Positions 18,520 through 26,749 of a stretch of 64,000 nucleotides of DNA are shown piece after piece. This stretch comes from Amycolatopsis sp. 195334CR (GTDB lineage Bacteria > Actinomycetota > Actinomycetes > Mycobacteriales > Pseudonocardiaceae). Below the pieces are notes generated by a model. That model saw only the letters and a list, made by a program, of their open reading frames with translations, did not search any database and was not told where the DNA came from. Every line of letters starts with the position of its first letter. The stretch's first letter is position 1. Both the position numbers and the translations under genes were made by a program. Location: assembly GCF_017309385.1 (NCBI RefSeq), contig NZ_JAFJMJ010000002.1, positions 2,604,001 through 2,668,000 of the forward strand. The letters run 5' to 3'.

Positions 18520-18654
18520 TCGGCAGGGCCCGGTCTTCCACGCTGTCGGTCTTCCGCGCTCCCGGCTCCCACTGGTCGGCGCGCCCTGTCATCAACGCCC
18601 CCGACAGATGACGCCCCGCTCGTCGGCGCTCCCGGTTGTTGGCGCACTCGGTTG
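18520..18654. repeat. Intergenic stretch of degenerate 14-17 bp repeats
   Basis: This gap between convergent genes holds decayed repeats, clearest as TCGGTCTTCC near the left and two successive units GCGCTCCCGGTTGTTG and GCGCACTCGGTTGTCA near the right, with further GGCGC-spaced variants between. No reading frame or hairpin with a U-tract explains it. It may be a worn minisatellite. Confidence 0.45.
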
Positions 18655-19781
18655 TCAGCGCAGCTGGCGGAAGAAGGCGCGGATGTCACCGGTGAGCAGG
18701 TCCGGTACCTGCAGCGCGGCGAAGTGCCCGCCTCGGTCGAATGTGGACCAGTGCACCACGTTGTGCTCGCGTTCGGCGAAGCGGCGGATGGTGGCGTCGC
18801 CTGGGAAGACCGCGATGCCGGTGGGGACCGGGCTGAAGGAGATCTTCTGTTCCCAGTTCGCGGCGCCTTCGCGGTAGAGGCGCGCCGACGAACCGGCGGT
18901 GCCGGTGAGCCAGGTGATGCTGACGGTGGTGAGGATCCGATCGGGATCGATGCCGCCGACGTCGTCGCCGTAGGCGTCGAACCATTCGGTGTCCCAGGCG
19001 AGCAAGCCGGTCGGTGAGTCGACCAGGCCGTAGGCGAGGGTCTGCGGCCGGGTGCCCTGGATCTGGGCGTAGCCGGAACGTTCGCCCGACCAGTTGTTCA
19101 GATCGTCCACAATGGCCAGTTCGGCCTCGGTGAGGCCGTCGAGGTCGTGGCCGGGGAAGGCGACGAAGGCGTTGAGGTGCAGCCCGATCATGCGGTCGCC
19201 GTCGAGGCGGGCGAGTTCCGGGGCGATCCGGGCACCCCAGTCCCCGCCCTGCGCGCCGTAGCGGTGGTAGCCGAGGCGGCGCATGAGCTCCGCCCACGCC
19301 CGCGCGATCCGGGTGACGTCCCAGCCGGTTTCGGTGGTGGGCCCGGAAAAGCCGTAACCGGGGATCGAGGGCACCACCACGTGGAAGGCGTCCGCCGGGT
19401 CGCCGCCGTGGGCACGGGGGTCGGTCAGCGGGCCGAGCAGCTCGGCGAACTCGGCACCCGAGGCGGGCCAGCCGTGGGTGAGCAGCAGCGGGACGGCGCC
19501 GGGTTCCCGGGAACGGACGTGGAAGAAGTGCACGCGCTGGCCGTCGATCGTGGTGGTGAACTGGGCGAAGCGGTTGAGCGCCCGCTCGTGCCGGCGCCAG
19601 TCGTAGGTCGTGCGCCAGTACTCGGCGAGTTCCTTCAGCCGCGCCAACGGCACGCCGTAGGTCCAGCCGGTGCCGGGCAACTCGTCGGGCCACTTCGCCG
19701 CGGTGAGCCTTGCCCGGAGGTCGGCCAGCGCGACCTCCGGGATGTCGATGCGGAACGGGTGGACGGCGCGCCTTCGGTCAT
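18655..19781 (-). CDS. Epoxide hydrolase (alpha/beta fold), apparent frameshift near N-terminus
   Basis: Epoxide hydrolase of the EHN type. The main frame holds LLLTHGWPASGAEF (oxyanion HGWP), nucleophile Asp in AQGGDWGARIAP and the C-terminal His in FDRGGHFAALQ. The conserved N-terminal cap VHPFRIDIPEVALADLRA is in the same frame, but no ATG or GTG precedes it before an in-frame TAA. The natural ATG (MTEGA, 19779-19781) is one frame off, implying a one-base indel between about 19764 and 19775. A TTG at 19680 would give only a truncated protein lacking about 30 N-terminal residues. It may therefore be a pseudogene, a sequencing error or a gene using an unusual start. Confidence 0.78.
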
Positions 19782-19811
19782 GGCACCGAAGTTAGGACCG
19801 ATCGCGGCCGG

Positions 19812-20309
19812 TCACCTTCCGCTTTCGACCAGGTCCCGGCTCTGCAGGTACTCCATCGCCGCCACCCAGTCCGGGTCGGTGGCCCGGCGCGCCAGCTCGG
19901 CCTCGTCCACGTCTTCCACGCGGGTGTGCACCCACCAGAGGTTGCCGAACGGATCGAGCACCCGGCATACCCGGTCCCCGAAGGGCGCGGTGGTCGGCCG
20001 CGTGAACGAACGCCCGCCCGCGGCGAGGGCGCGTTCGTAGGTGGCGTCGCAGTCGGCCACGTACAGGCGCAGGAAGCTCGGCGTGGCCGGCCAGTCGGGC
20101 CGCTTGTCGAAGGCCATCACGATGGCGTCGCCGATCCGGAACTCGGCGTGCCCGATGTAGCCGTCCTCGTCGGCGACGCGGAAGATTTCCTCGGCGCCGA
20201 ACGCGGCGGTGACGAACTCGATCAGCTTGCCGGTGTCGGCGGAGATGATCCACGGGGTGACCGTGGTGTACCCGGCGGGAACCCCGTTCACGGCGGCCGT
20301 CTTGGTCAT
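19812..20309 (-). CDS. VOC (glyoxalase/PhnB-like) superfamily protein
   Basis: Protein of 165 residues with the vicinal-oxygen-chelate fold. It begins MTKTAAVNGVPAGYTTVTPW and has AFGAEEIFRVADEDGYIGHAE, FLRLYVADCDATYERALAAG and the end motif RVCRVLDPFGNLWWVHTR, typical of PhnB-like members of unknown substrate. GAGGAG lies 9 nt before ATG. It lies 30 bp upstream of the epoxide hydrolase on the same strand, so they may share a transcript. It is also near the AraC gene, which ends just upstream. Confidence 0.9.
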   Translation of the reverse strand: MTKTAAVNGVPAGYTTVTPWIISADTGKLIEFVTAAFGAEEIFRVADEDGYIGHAEFRIGDAIVMAFDKRPDWPATPSFLRLYVADCDATYERALAAGGRSFTRPTTAPFGDRVCRVLDPFGNLWWVHTRVEDVDEAELARRATDPDWVAAMEYLQSRDLVESGR

Positions 20310-20345
20310 GGTCTGCGCTCCTCGTTCTCGGTGACTGACACCAAG

Positions 20346-21326
20346 TTAGAAGGCAAGTAGGTCAGCTTCGGTCCTACTTGTGCCGCGCGTGCGCACCGAT
20401 CCCGGCGAGACCCCGACCACGCGCTTGAACGCGCGGCTGAACGCCGCCTCGGACTGGTAACCGAGCTTGCCCGCCAGTTCGGCGACGGTGGCGCCGTCCT
20501 CGCGCAGCGTGGTCAGCGCGACGTTCATCCGCCACCGCGTCACGTAGTGCATCGCGGGCTCGCCGACCAGCTCGGTGAAGCGGGCGGCGAACGCCGAACG
20601 CGACATGGCCAGCTCGTCGGCCAGCGAGGCCACCGTCCACTCGCGAGCGGCGTCGCGGTGGATCAGCGAGATCGCCCGCCCGATCTGACGGTCCTGCAAG
20701 GCGCCGAGCCACCCGGTGCGCGCCACCGGATCGGTTTCCATCCACGACCGGATCGCCTGGATGACCAGGATGTCCGAGAGCCGGGTGATCACCGTTTCCC
20801 CACCGGGACGCGGCTGCGCGGCCTCGGCGATCATCAGCCGCAGGCTGCTCTGCAGCCACTCGGCCTGCGGTGAGTCGGCGGCGGCCACGTAGATCAGCCG
20901 CGGCAGCAGTTCGAGCAGCTTGGCCGCCGCGGGGTGGTCGAACCGGACCGCACCGCAGATGATGCCGCTCGGGGTGCCGCCCCCGCCGTGGTGCAGGATC
21001 GCGTACCGGTCGCTGACGTAGTCGTGCGGCAGCTTCTCGATCGCCGCCGCGGGCAGCTCGCGGTCCGTCCAGAGGGCATGCCCCCGGCCATGTGGCACCA
21101 GCGCGAGATCACCGGGGCGGAGCTCGCGCGGCTCGGCGCCGTCGACCTCCAGCGTGCAGCTGCCCGCGGTCACGACGTGGAACCACACGCAGTCGCGCAC
21201 GGACGGGATAGCCACGTGCCACGGCCCGCTCATCTCCGACCGGCAGTAGAACGCGCCGCTCATCCGCAGGAAGTGCAGTGCCTCGCCGAGTGGATCCGCC
21301 GGTGGCGGGATGTCGCCCGTTCTCAT
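20346..21326 (-). CDS. AraC-family transcriptional regulator with cupin sensor domain
   Basis: Regulator of 326 residues. The N-terminal cupin (about 1-190) includes CVWFHVVTAGSCTLEVDG and LRPGDLALVPHGRGH, and the C-terminal double helix-turn-helix includes WTVASLADELAMSRSAFAAR, FTELVGEPAMHYVTRWRM and KLGYQSEAAFSRAFKRVVG. This architecture is common next to oxidoreductase genes it controls. It is divergent from the NmrA-like gene, and the 145 bp between them carries an 11 bp inverted repeat and a direct repeat that may be its sites. The effector is unknown. Confidence 0.93.
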   Translation of the reverse strand: MRTGDIPPPADPLGEALHFLRMSGAFYCRSEMSGPWHVAIPSVRDCVWFHVVTAGSCTLEVDGAEPRELRPGDLALVPHGRGHALWTDRELPAAAIEKLPHDYVSDRYAILHHGGGGTPSGIICGAVRFDHPAAAKLLELLPRLIYVAAADSPQAEWLQSSLRLMIAEAAQPRPGGETVITRLSDILVIQAIRSWMETDPVARTGWLGALQDRQIGRAISLIHRDAAREWTVASLADELAMSRSAFAARFTELVGEPAMHYVTRWRMNVALTTLREDGATVAELAGKLGYQSEAAFSRAFKRVVGVSPGSVRTRGTSRTEADLLAF

Positions 21327-21353
21327 GGTTCGGGAGTATGCCGCCGCGGAAGA

Positions 21354-21382
21354 TCGTTCGTCCACGGTCGCTGGACGAACGA
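21354..21382. promoter_or_regulatory. Inverted repeat, likely AraC-regulator site
   Basis: Arms TCGTTCGTCCA (21354-21364) and TGGACGAACGA (21372-21382) are perfect complements around a 7 nt spacer. The right arm also starts a direct repeat: a TGGACG-containing block of about 20 bp near 21370-21389 resembles one at 21434-21453. Both lie between the divergent AraC and NmrA-like genes, where an autoregulatory site is expected. Confidence 0.5.
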
Positions 21383-21471
21383 GCAGGAAACCGCGATTCA
21401 CGGTCATGGTTTGTCCAGGACCCCGCCGCCATAGTTGGACGCACAGCAAGGAACCCAACCAGGAGGACACC

Positions 21472-22362
21472 ATGACGATCACCGTGCTGGGCGCGACCGG
21501 GAACACCGGCGGCAAGATCGCCGAACTGCTGCTGGCGGCCGGGGAATCCGTGCGGGCCGTGGGCCGTTCGGCGGAGAAGCTGGCCCCCCTGGCGGCGGCC
21601 GGCGCCGAACTCGCTGTCGGCGACGTCGGCGACCCCGACTTCCTCACCGAGGCCTTCCGCGGCGCTGACGCGGTGTACACGCTGCTGCACACCGGCCCGG
21701 AGGTCGAGGACTACTTCACCGAGCAGGACCGCAAGGGCGAGGCGATCGTCGAGGCGGTCCGCAGGACCGGCGTGCGGTACGTGGTCTCGTTGAGCAGCGT
21801 CGGCGCGGAGCGCCCGGCCGGGACCGGCTTCATCGTCAGCCTGCACACCCAGGAGCAGCGGCTGCGCTCGCTGGAAAACACCAGCGTGCTGTTGTTGCGG
21901 CCGGGGGCGTTCTTCGAGAACTTCCACGCCGCGGTCGGGCTGATCAAGCAGGCCGGGATGTACGCCGACTCGGTGGCGCCGGACGCGAAGATCCCGATGA
22001 TCGCCGCGCGCGACATCGCCGAGGTGGCCGCCGAGGCGCTGCGCAAGCGGGATTGGACCGGCGTGGTGGTGCGCGAACTGCTCGGCGAGCGCGACCTCAG
22101 CTACGCCGAGGCCACCCGGATCCTGGGCGAGGCGCTGGGCCTGCCCGAACTGCCGTACGTGCCGATGCCGGGCGCGGAAATGGCCGAAGCCCTGCGGCAG
22201 GCCGGGTTCTCGGCGACGGCGGCACGCCTGCAGGTGGAGATGACCGCCGCCTTCAGCGACGGCACCGTCGCCGCGACCGGCGAGCGCACCGCGGCGAACA
22301 CCACCCCGACCCGGTTCGAGGACTTCGTGCCCGAACTCGCCCACGCCTACCGCCAGCTGTGA
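21472..22362 (+). CDS. NmrA-like NAD(P)-binding protein
   Basis: Atypical short-chain dehydrogenase of 296 residues. The dinucleotide-binding motif is VLGATGNTGGKIAELLL, followed by VRAVGRSAEKL, ADAVYTLLHTGP and YVVSLSSVGAE. The family includes redox sensors and quinone or flavin reductases and lacks a clear YxxxK here. AGGAGG lies 6 nt before ATG. It is divergent from the AraC gene, the probable regulator, and is followed after 36 bp by the DUF1772 gene, with which it is probably co-transcribed. Confidence 0.9.
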   Translation: MTITVLGATGNTGGKIAELLLAAGESVRAVGRSAEKLAPLAAAGAELAVGDVGDPDFLTEAFRGADAVYTLLHTGPEVEDYFTEQDRKGEAIVEAVRRTGVRYVVSLSSVGAERPAGTGFIVSLHTQEQRLRSLENTSVLLLRPGAFFENFHAAVGLIKQAGMYADSVAPDAKIPMIAARDIAEVAAEALRKRDWTGVVVRELLGERDLSYAEATRILGEALGLPELPYVPMPGAEMAEALRQAGFSATAARLQVEMTAAFSDGTVAATGERTAANTTPTRFEDFVPELAHAYRQL

Positions 22363-22398
22363 AATTCTCCTTTCCCTGACCCAGTCGAGGAGCCTGCG

Positions 22399-22887
22399 AT
22401 GCCTGACGCCCTGATTTCCGGACTCACCCTGGCCGCCGCCGTCGGCGCGGGCCTCAACGGCGGCCTGTTCTTCGTCTTCTCCACCTTCATGATGGGCGTG
22501 CTCGGCGCTCTGCCCCCGGCCCAGGGCATCACCGCGATGCAGGGGGTGAACCGGCGGATCCTCAACCCGCTGTTCGGCCTGGTCTTCGGCGGGACCACGG
22601 TGATCTGCCTGTTCCTGGTGGTGGTCACGCCGTTCTCCGGCGCGGCGGGCGGTGGGTGGCGTCTCGGGGGCGCGCTGCTGCTGGTGCTCGGCATGTTCGC
22701 CGTCACCATGGTGTTCAACGTGCCGCTGAACAACGCGCTCGACGCGGCTGACGCCGACAGCGCCGAGGGCGCGAGCTTCTGGCGGGACCGCTACCTGACC
22801 CGCTGGACCGCGTGGAATCACCTGCGCACCTTCGCCTGCACCGGGGCCGCCGTCACGCTGACCATCGCCTACGGCGCCAGTGCCTGA
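22399..22887 (+). CDS. DUF1772 (anthrone-oxygenase-like) membrane protein
   Basis: Membrane protein of 162 residues with four predicted helices. It has LAAAVGAGLNGGLFFVFSTF, an NPLFG turn, VMVFNVPLNNAL-like sequence (TMVFNVPLNNAL) and the end W-x-x-WNHLRTF, all features of the DUF1772 family, some of whose members are anthrone oxygenases. No cofactor motif is apparent. The gene follows the NmrA-like gene and its 3' end overlaps the convergent hydrolase by 19 bp. Confidence 0.9.
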   Translation: MPDALISGLTLAAAVGAGLNGGLFFVFSTFMMGVLGALPPAQGITAMQGVNRRILNPLFGLVFGGTTVICLFLVVVTPFSGAAGGGWRLGGALLLVLGMFAVTMVFNVPLNNALDAADADSAEGASFWRDRYLTRWTAWNHLRTFACTGAAVTLTIAYGASA

Positions 22888-23639
22888 GCCCGGCGGACCG
22901 GGATCAGCGTCGGCCGGGGCGGCACGGTCAGGAACCGGGTGACGATCGCGGTGGTCAGCTCGGGCTGGTCCACCAGGATCGCGTGGGAGGCGCCGGGCAC
23001 CACCGCCAGTTGCGCCTCGCGCAGGCCCCGGTACAGGGCGAGCGTGTGCTCGGCGTGGACCAGGTCGTCGTCCGCGGCGACGACCAGCGCCCGGCAGTCG
23101 ATCCCGGCCAGCTCGTCGGTGGTGCACGACGGGTCGGGATTGGCCGGGTCGGTCAGTTTCCGGAACACCACCGGGAAGTGCTCGGGCCCGTCCGGGGAGA
23201 CCTCGCCGTAGTAGTCGATCACCTCCCGCGGCATCTCGCCGTCGGGGTCGGGCTGCACCAGGAACCCGTCGGTGGCGAACGCGGAGCTGATCAGCACCAG
23301 CTCGCGCACCAGGTCGGGCCGCCGCAGCGCGGCCAGCAGCGCGACGAAACCGCCGTCGCTGTAGCCGACCAGCCGGGCCGGGCCCCGCACCACCTGCTCC
23401 AGGAAGGCGATGGTGTCCTCGGTCATCCGCTGGTGGGTGATGGGGCCAGGTGCGTCGGCGGTGCGCCCGTGGCCGCGGCGGTCGAACCGGTACACCCGGA
23501 AGTGTTCGTTGAGCGCGTCCAGGTTGCCGGTGAACTCCCTGGCGTCGCTGAACCCGCCGTGCAGCAGCACGACCGGTTCTCCCTCGCCGCGCACCTCGTA
23601 CCAGGTGCGCGTGCCGTTCAGTTCGATGTGCTCCCCCAT
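22869..23639 (-). CDS. Alpha/beta hydrolase
   Basis: Hydrolase of 256 residues. Oxyanion motif VVLLHGGFSDAREF, nucleophile Ser in LVGYSDGGFVALLAA, acidic residue in LVVAADDDLVHAEH and catalytic His in VPGASHAILVDQP are all present, so it should be active on an ester, lactone or similar bond. ATG is preceded by GAGGG. It is divergent from the PadR gene with 114 bp between the annotated starts, suggesting that PadR controls it. Confidence 0.92.
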   Translation of the reverse strand: MGEHIELNGTRTWYEVRGEGEPVVLLHGGFSDAREFTGNLDALNEHFRVYRFDRRGHGRTADAPGPITHQRMTEDTIAFLEQVVRGPARLVGYSDGGFVALLAALRRPDLVRELVLISSAFATDGFLVQPDPDGEMPREVIDYYGEVSPDGPEHFPVVFRKLTDPANPDPSCTTDELAGIDCRALVVAADDDLVHAEHTLALYRGLREAQLAVVPGASHAILVDQPELTTAIVTRFLTVPPRPTLIPVRRAQALAP

Positions 23640-23733
23640 GGGTCCTCCCTCGTCAGAGCGGGTCTGTCGACCTCACGACGAACTGAAGCACCCGGCACCG
23701 ACAGTTCCGGATCGAGCGGAATAACCTGTGGTC

Positions 23734-23754
23734 ATGATCGGGCGGAACGGCTGA
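23734..23754 (+). CDS. Possible six-codon leader peptide upstream of padR-type gene
   Basis: ATG 23734 opens a six-codon frame, MIGRNG, that ends with TGA at 23752-23754; that stop shares its A with the ATG of the PadR gene (TGATG). A TAACCT hexamer at 23722-23727 is 6 nt before this ATG, the same spacing seen at other apparent leaderless starts here. Translation could feed ribosomes into the PadR gene. The frame is very short, so chance is a serious alternative. Confidence 0.3.
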   Translation: MIGRNG

Positions 23755-24302
23755 TGGCGGCGACCACGCGGCTGCTGGTGCTGGGCGCGCTCCGCGAGAC
23801 CGGCCCGGTGCACGGCTACGACCTGCGGCGAGAACTGCTGTCCTGGGGCGCGGCCGAATGGGCCAACGTCGCGCCGGGGTCGATCTACAACGCGCTGAAG
23901 TCGCTGGAGAAGGAAGAGCTGCTGGAGGTCGTCGGCACCGACCGGCAGGGCGCGCGTCCCGAGCGGACGACCTACCGGCTCACCGATGCCGGGGAGGCGG
24001 AGTTCCAGCGGCTGCTGCGGGAGAACCTGTGGGACACCAGTGTGCCGAACCACCCGCTGCTGATCGGCCTGGCTTTCTTCCCGCACCTGCCCGCCGAGGA
24101 GCTCGCGGCGGCGATGCGGCGGCGGGCGGAGGACCTGCGGGCGCGGGCGGAATCGACGCGCGCCGGGGTGCGGTCGATCCTGGCGGGCGGGCCGATTCCC
24201 CGGCACGTCGCTGAGAGCTACCGGTTCGAGGCCGCTCAGCTGGAGGGCGAGGCGACCTGGGCGGCGGAGTTCGCCGAGCGACTGGACAACGGCGAGTACT
24301 GA
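23754..24302 (+). CDS. PadR-family transcriptional regulator
   Basis: Winged-helix regulator of 182 residues. The DNA-binding domain shows TRLLVLGALRETGPVHGYDL, VAPGSIYNALKSLEKEELL and RTTYRLTDAGEAEF, and the C-terminal half is the helical dimerisation domain (Vir_act_alpha_C type). PadR proteins repress detoxification or transport genes and are relieved by small phenolics or drugs. It sits divergent from the alpha/beta hydrolase, the likely target. The ATG overlaps the stop of a six-codon frame. Confidence 0.92.
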   Translation: MAATTRLLVLGALRETGPVHGYDLRRELLSWGAAEWANVAPGSIYNALKSLEKEELLEVVGTDRQGARPERTTYRLTDAGEAEFQRLLRENLWDTSVPNHPLLIGLAFFPHLPAEELAAAMRRRAEDLRARAESTRAGVRSILAGGPIPRHVAESYRFEAAQLEGEATWAAEFAERLDNGEY

Positions 24303-24377
24303 CGCGCGGGAGTCGTCCGGGTCGTCCTGGAGCGCCTGGTCCGCGGTGAAAGCTGACTCGCGGTAGCTGCCGAGCCA

Positions 24378-24427
24378 GTGCTTCCTTGTATTCCTTCGTC
24401 TATGTCTTCCTTCTCGGTCCTTCTTGA
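24378..24427. other. Pyrimidine-rich, low-GC tract before aldo-keto reductase
   Basis: About 50 bases with repeated CTTCCTT, ATTCCTT and GTCTTCCTTC blocks stand out from the GC-rich surroundings. The plus strand is nearly all pyrimidine apart from scattered G and A. It lies between the PadR gene and the promoter of the aldo-keto reductase. No gene or hairpin is apparent in it. Confidence 0.5.
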
Positions 24428-24452
24428 CCGCACATAGTCAAGCTTGAATAAT
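24424..24452 (+). promoter_or_regulatory. Promoter with palindromic spacer for aldo-keto reductase
   Basis: TTGACC (24424-24429) and AATAAT (24447-24452) match -35 and -10 elements with 17 nt between, and ATG 24459 follows 6 nt later, so the RNA should begin at or beside the start codon. The spacer end holds the perfect palindrome TCAAGCTTGA (24438-24447), placed where a MerR-type or repressor protein could act. Confidence 0.6.
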
Positions 24453-24458
24453 CAAGCC

Positions 24459-25478
24459 ATGACCACCATGCGATACCGCCTCCTCGGCCGCAGCGGCGTG
24501 CGAGTGTCCGAGCTGTGCCTGGGCACGATGATGTTCGGCTATCCCGGTCTCGGCGTGGCGACCGCCGCGGAGGCCGCGGGCGCGCTCAAGCTGTTCGCTG
24601 AGGCGGGCGGCAACTTCCTCGACACGGCCGACCGGTACGCCGGCGGCGAGAGCGAGCGCGTGGTCGGCGAGCTGATCCGCCCCGACCACGACCGCTGGGT
24701 GCTGGGCACCAAGTACGGCCTGAGCAGCGATCCGGCCGACCCCAACGCCGGTGGCACGCACCGCAAGAATCTCCGGCGCGCGGTCGAAGCCAGTCTCGAC
24801 CGCCTCGGCACCGACTACCTCGACCTCTACTGGGTGCACATCTGGGACAGCTACACCCCGATCGAGGAGGTGGTGACCGCCCTCCACGACCTCGTGCGCG
24901 CGGGCAAGGTCCTCTACCTGGGCATCTCCGACACACCCGCGTGGCTGGTCGCGCGGGCGGTGACGATCGCCGAGGAGCGCGGGCTGACCCCCTTCTCGGC
25001 GATCCAGGTGCCCTACAGCCTGGTCGAGCGCACGGTCGAGCGGGAACTGCTGCCCATGGCCAAGGCGCTGGACCTGGCGGTAACCGGCTGGGCGCCGCTC
25101 GGCGGCGGGCTGCTGACCGGCCGCTACGGCTCCGACCGCGAACGCCCCGCGGACGGCCGTCGCGCCGGAAGTGCGGTCGACGACCGGGAGCTGGCCATCG
25201 CCGACGCGCTCAACACCGTCGCCGAGGCACGCGGGGCGAGCGCGAGCCAGGTGGCCCTCGCGTGGGTTCGCGCGCAGCAGCAGCCGGCGCTGACCATCCC
25301 GATCGTCGGCATCCGCAACGAGAACCAGCTCGCCGACAACCTACGGCTGATCGACCTCGAACCCGAGGAACTCCGCACGCTCGACGAGGCGACGGCCCTG
25401 TCCCCCGAGTTCCCGCACGGCTACGACGGCGAGCGCTACGCCCACGGCGACGCCGTCGTCGACTACCACCGGCGCTAG
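24459..25478 (+). CDS. Aldo/keto reductase
   Basis: NADPH-dependent aldo-keto reductase of 339 residues with a TIM barrel. The catalytic tetrad is visible: Asp and Tyr in NFLDTADRYAGGESE, Lys in WVLGTKYGL and His in LYWVHIWDSY. The C-terminal cofactor segment reads IPIVGIRNENQLADNL. I use ATG 24459 because a strong promoter places the transcript start there; TTG 24444 lies inside the promoter and ATG 24468 is also possible. It is monocistronic and converges on the third ECF42 gene, with both stop codons made from the same CTAG. Confidence 0.93.
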   Translation: MTTMRYRLLGRSGVRVSELCLGTMMFGYPGLGVATAAEAAGALKLFAEAGGNFLDTADRYAGGESERVVGELIRPDHDRWVLGTKYGLSSDPADPNAGGTHRKNLRRAVEASLDRLGTDYLDLYWVHIWDSYTPIEEVVTALHDLVRAGKVLYLGISDTPAWLVARAVTIAEERGLTPFSAIQVPYSLVERTVERELLPMAKALDLAVTGWAPLGGGLLTGRYGSDRERPADGRRAGSAVDDRELAIADALNTVAEARGASASQVALAWVRAQQQPALTIPIVGIRNENQLADNLRLIDLEPEELRTLDEATALSPEFPHGYDGERYAHGDAVVDYHRR

Positions 25479-26749
25479 CTCGGCACCTCTCCCCTGGCGC
25501 AGGCGGCGGCGCGGTCGGTGAGCAGCGTGCGTTCCCGTTCGTTCTTGGTCATGCCCGCGGCGCGTTCGAATTCGGCGCGGGCCTCCTCGAACCGCCCGAG
25601 CTTGGCCAGGAAGTCACCCCGGACCGACGGCAGCAGGTGGTAGTTCTTCAGCGACGACTCCGACAGCAGCGGGTCGACCAGGGCGAGCCCGGCGGCCGGG
25701 CCGAAGGCCATCGAGTGCGCGACCGCCCGGTTCAGTTCCACCACCGGGGAGCCGGAGGTGGCCGCGAGTTCGTCGTAGATCTCGGTGATCCGCTTCCAGT
25801 CGGTGTCCTCGGCGGTGCGGGCGCGGGCGTGGCAGGCGACGATCGCGGCCTGCAGCCCGTACGGTCCGAGCGGCCCGCCCGCGGACTCGGCCCGGTCCAG
25901 CGCGTCGAGCCCGCGCCGGATGAGCATCTGGTCCCAGCGGGTGCGGTCCTGGTCGAGCAGCAGCACCGGTTCGCCGTTCGGGCCGGTGCGGGCGCGGGCG
26001 CGCGAGGCCTGGATCTCCATCAGCGCGACCAGCCCGTGCACCTCGGGCTCCTTGGGGGTCAGCTCGGCCAGTACCCGGCCCAGCCGCAGGGCCTCCTCGC
26101 ACAGCGCCGGGCGCATCCAGTCGTCGCCCGCGGTGGCGGAGTAGCCCTCGTTGAAGATCAGGTAGATCACTTCGAGCACGGAGGCGAGGCGTTCGGCGCG
26201 CTCGGACTCCTCGGGGACCTCGAACGGCACCTTGGCTTCGGCCAGGGTGCGCTTGGCCCGGACGATCCGCTGCTGCACGGTGGCTTCCGAGGCGAGGAAG
26301 GCGCGGGCGATCTCCTTGGAGGTGAGCCCGCCGAGCATGCGCAGCGTGAGCGCGACCCTGGCCTCGGTGGTCAGGATCGGGTGGCAGGCGGTGAACACCA
26401 GGCGCAGCAGGTCGTCACCGATGTCCTCGCCGTGCAGCACGGCGTCCTCGGGCGCGTTGGGCGCGTCGGTCTCCAGGTCGTGGCCGAGCACCTCGATCTT
26501 GCGTTCGAGGGTTTCGCGGCGGCGGATCTGGTCGATGGCCCGGCGTTTGGCGATGGTCATCAGCCAGGCCCCTGGATTGCGCGGCACCCCGCTTTCCGGC
26601 CACTGTTCGAGCGCGGCCACGAGCGCGTCCTGGGCCAGTTCCTCGGCCTGGCCCACATCGCGCACCAGCCGGGCGAGCCCGGCGATCAGCCGTGCCGCTT
26701 CGATCCGCCAGACCGCCTCGATCGCGGCGTGCGTTTCGGTAGCCGTCAT
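25475..26749 (-). CDS. Third ECF42-type RNA polymerase sigma factor
   Basis: Sigma factor of 424 residues, longer than the other two. Region 2 shows AEELAQDALVAALEQWP and GAWLMTIAKRRAIDQIRRRE, region 4 MLGGLTSKEIARAFLASEAT and QQRIVRAKRTLAEA, and the extension holds [33 protein letters not shown] and LGRFEEARAEFERAAGM, a TPR-like repeat. Unlike the two others, no DGPF gene adjoins it; instead its ATG overlaps the stop of a WYL regulator (ATGA), so regulator and sigma factor are translated together. This placement suggests control by the WYL protein (inference). Confidence 0.93.
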   Translation of the reverse strand: MTATETHAAIEAVWRIEAARLIAGLARLVRDVGQAEELAQDALVAALEQWPESGVPRNPGAWLMTIAKRRAIDQIRRRETLERKIEVLGHDLETDAPNAPEDAVLHGEDIGDDLLRLVFTACHPILTTEARVALTLRMLGGLTSKEIARAFLASEATVQQRIVRAKRTLAEAKVPFEVPEESERAERLASVLEVIYLIFNEGYSATAGDDWMRPALCEEALRLGRVLAELTPKEPEVHGLVALMEIQASRARARTGPNGEPVLLLDQDRTRWDQMLIRRGLDALDRAESAGGPLGPYGLQAAIVACHARARTAEDTDWKRITEIYDELAATSGSPVVELNRAVAHSMAFGPAAGLALVDPLLSESSLKNYHLLPSVRGDFLAKLGRFEEARAEFERAAGMTKNERERTLLTDRAAACARGEVPS

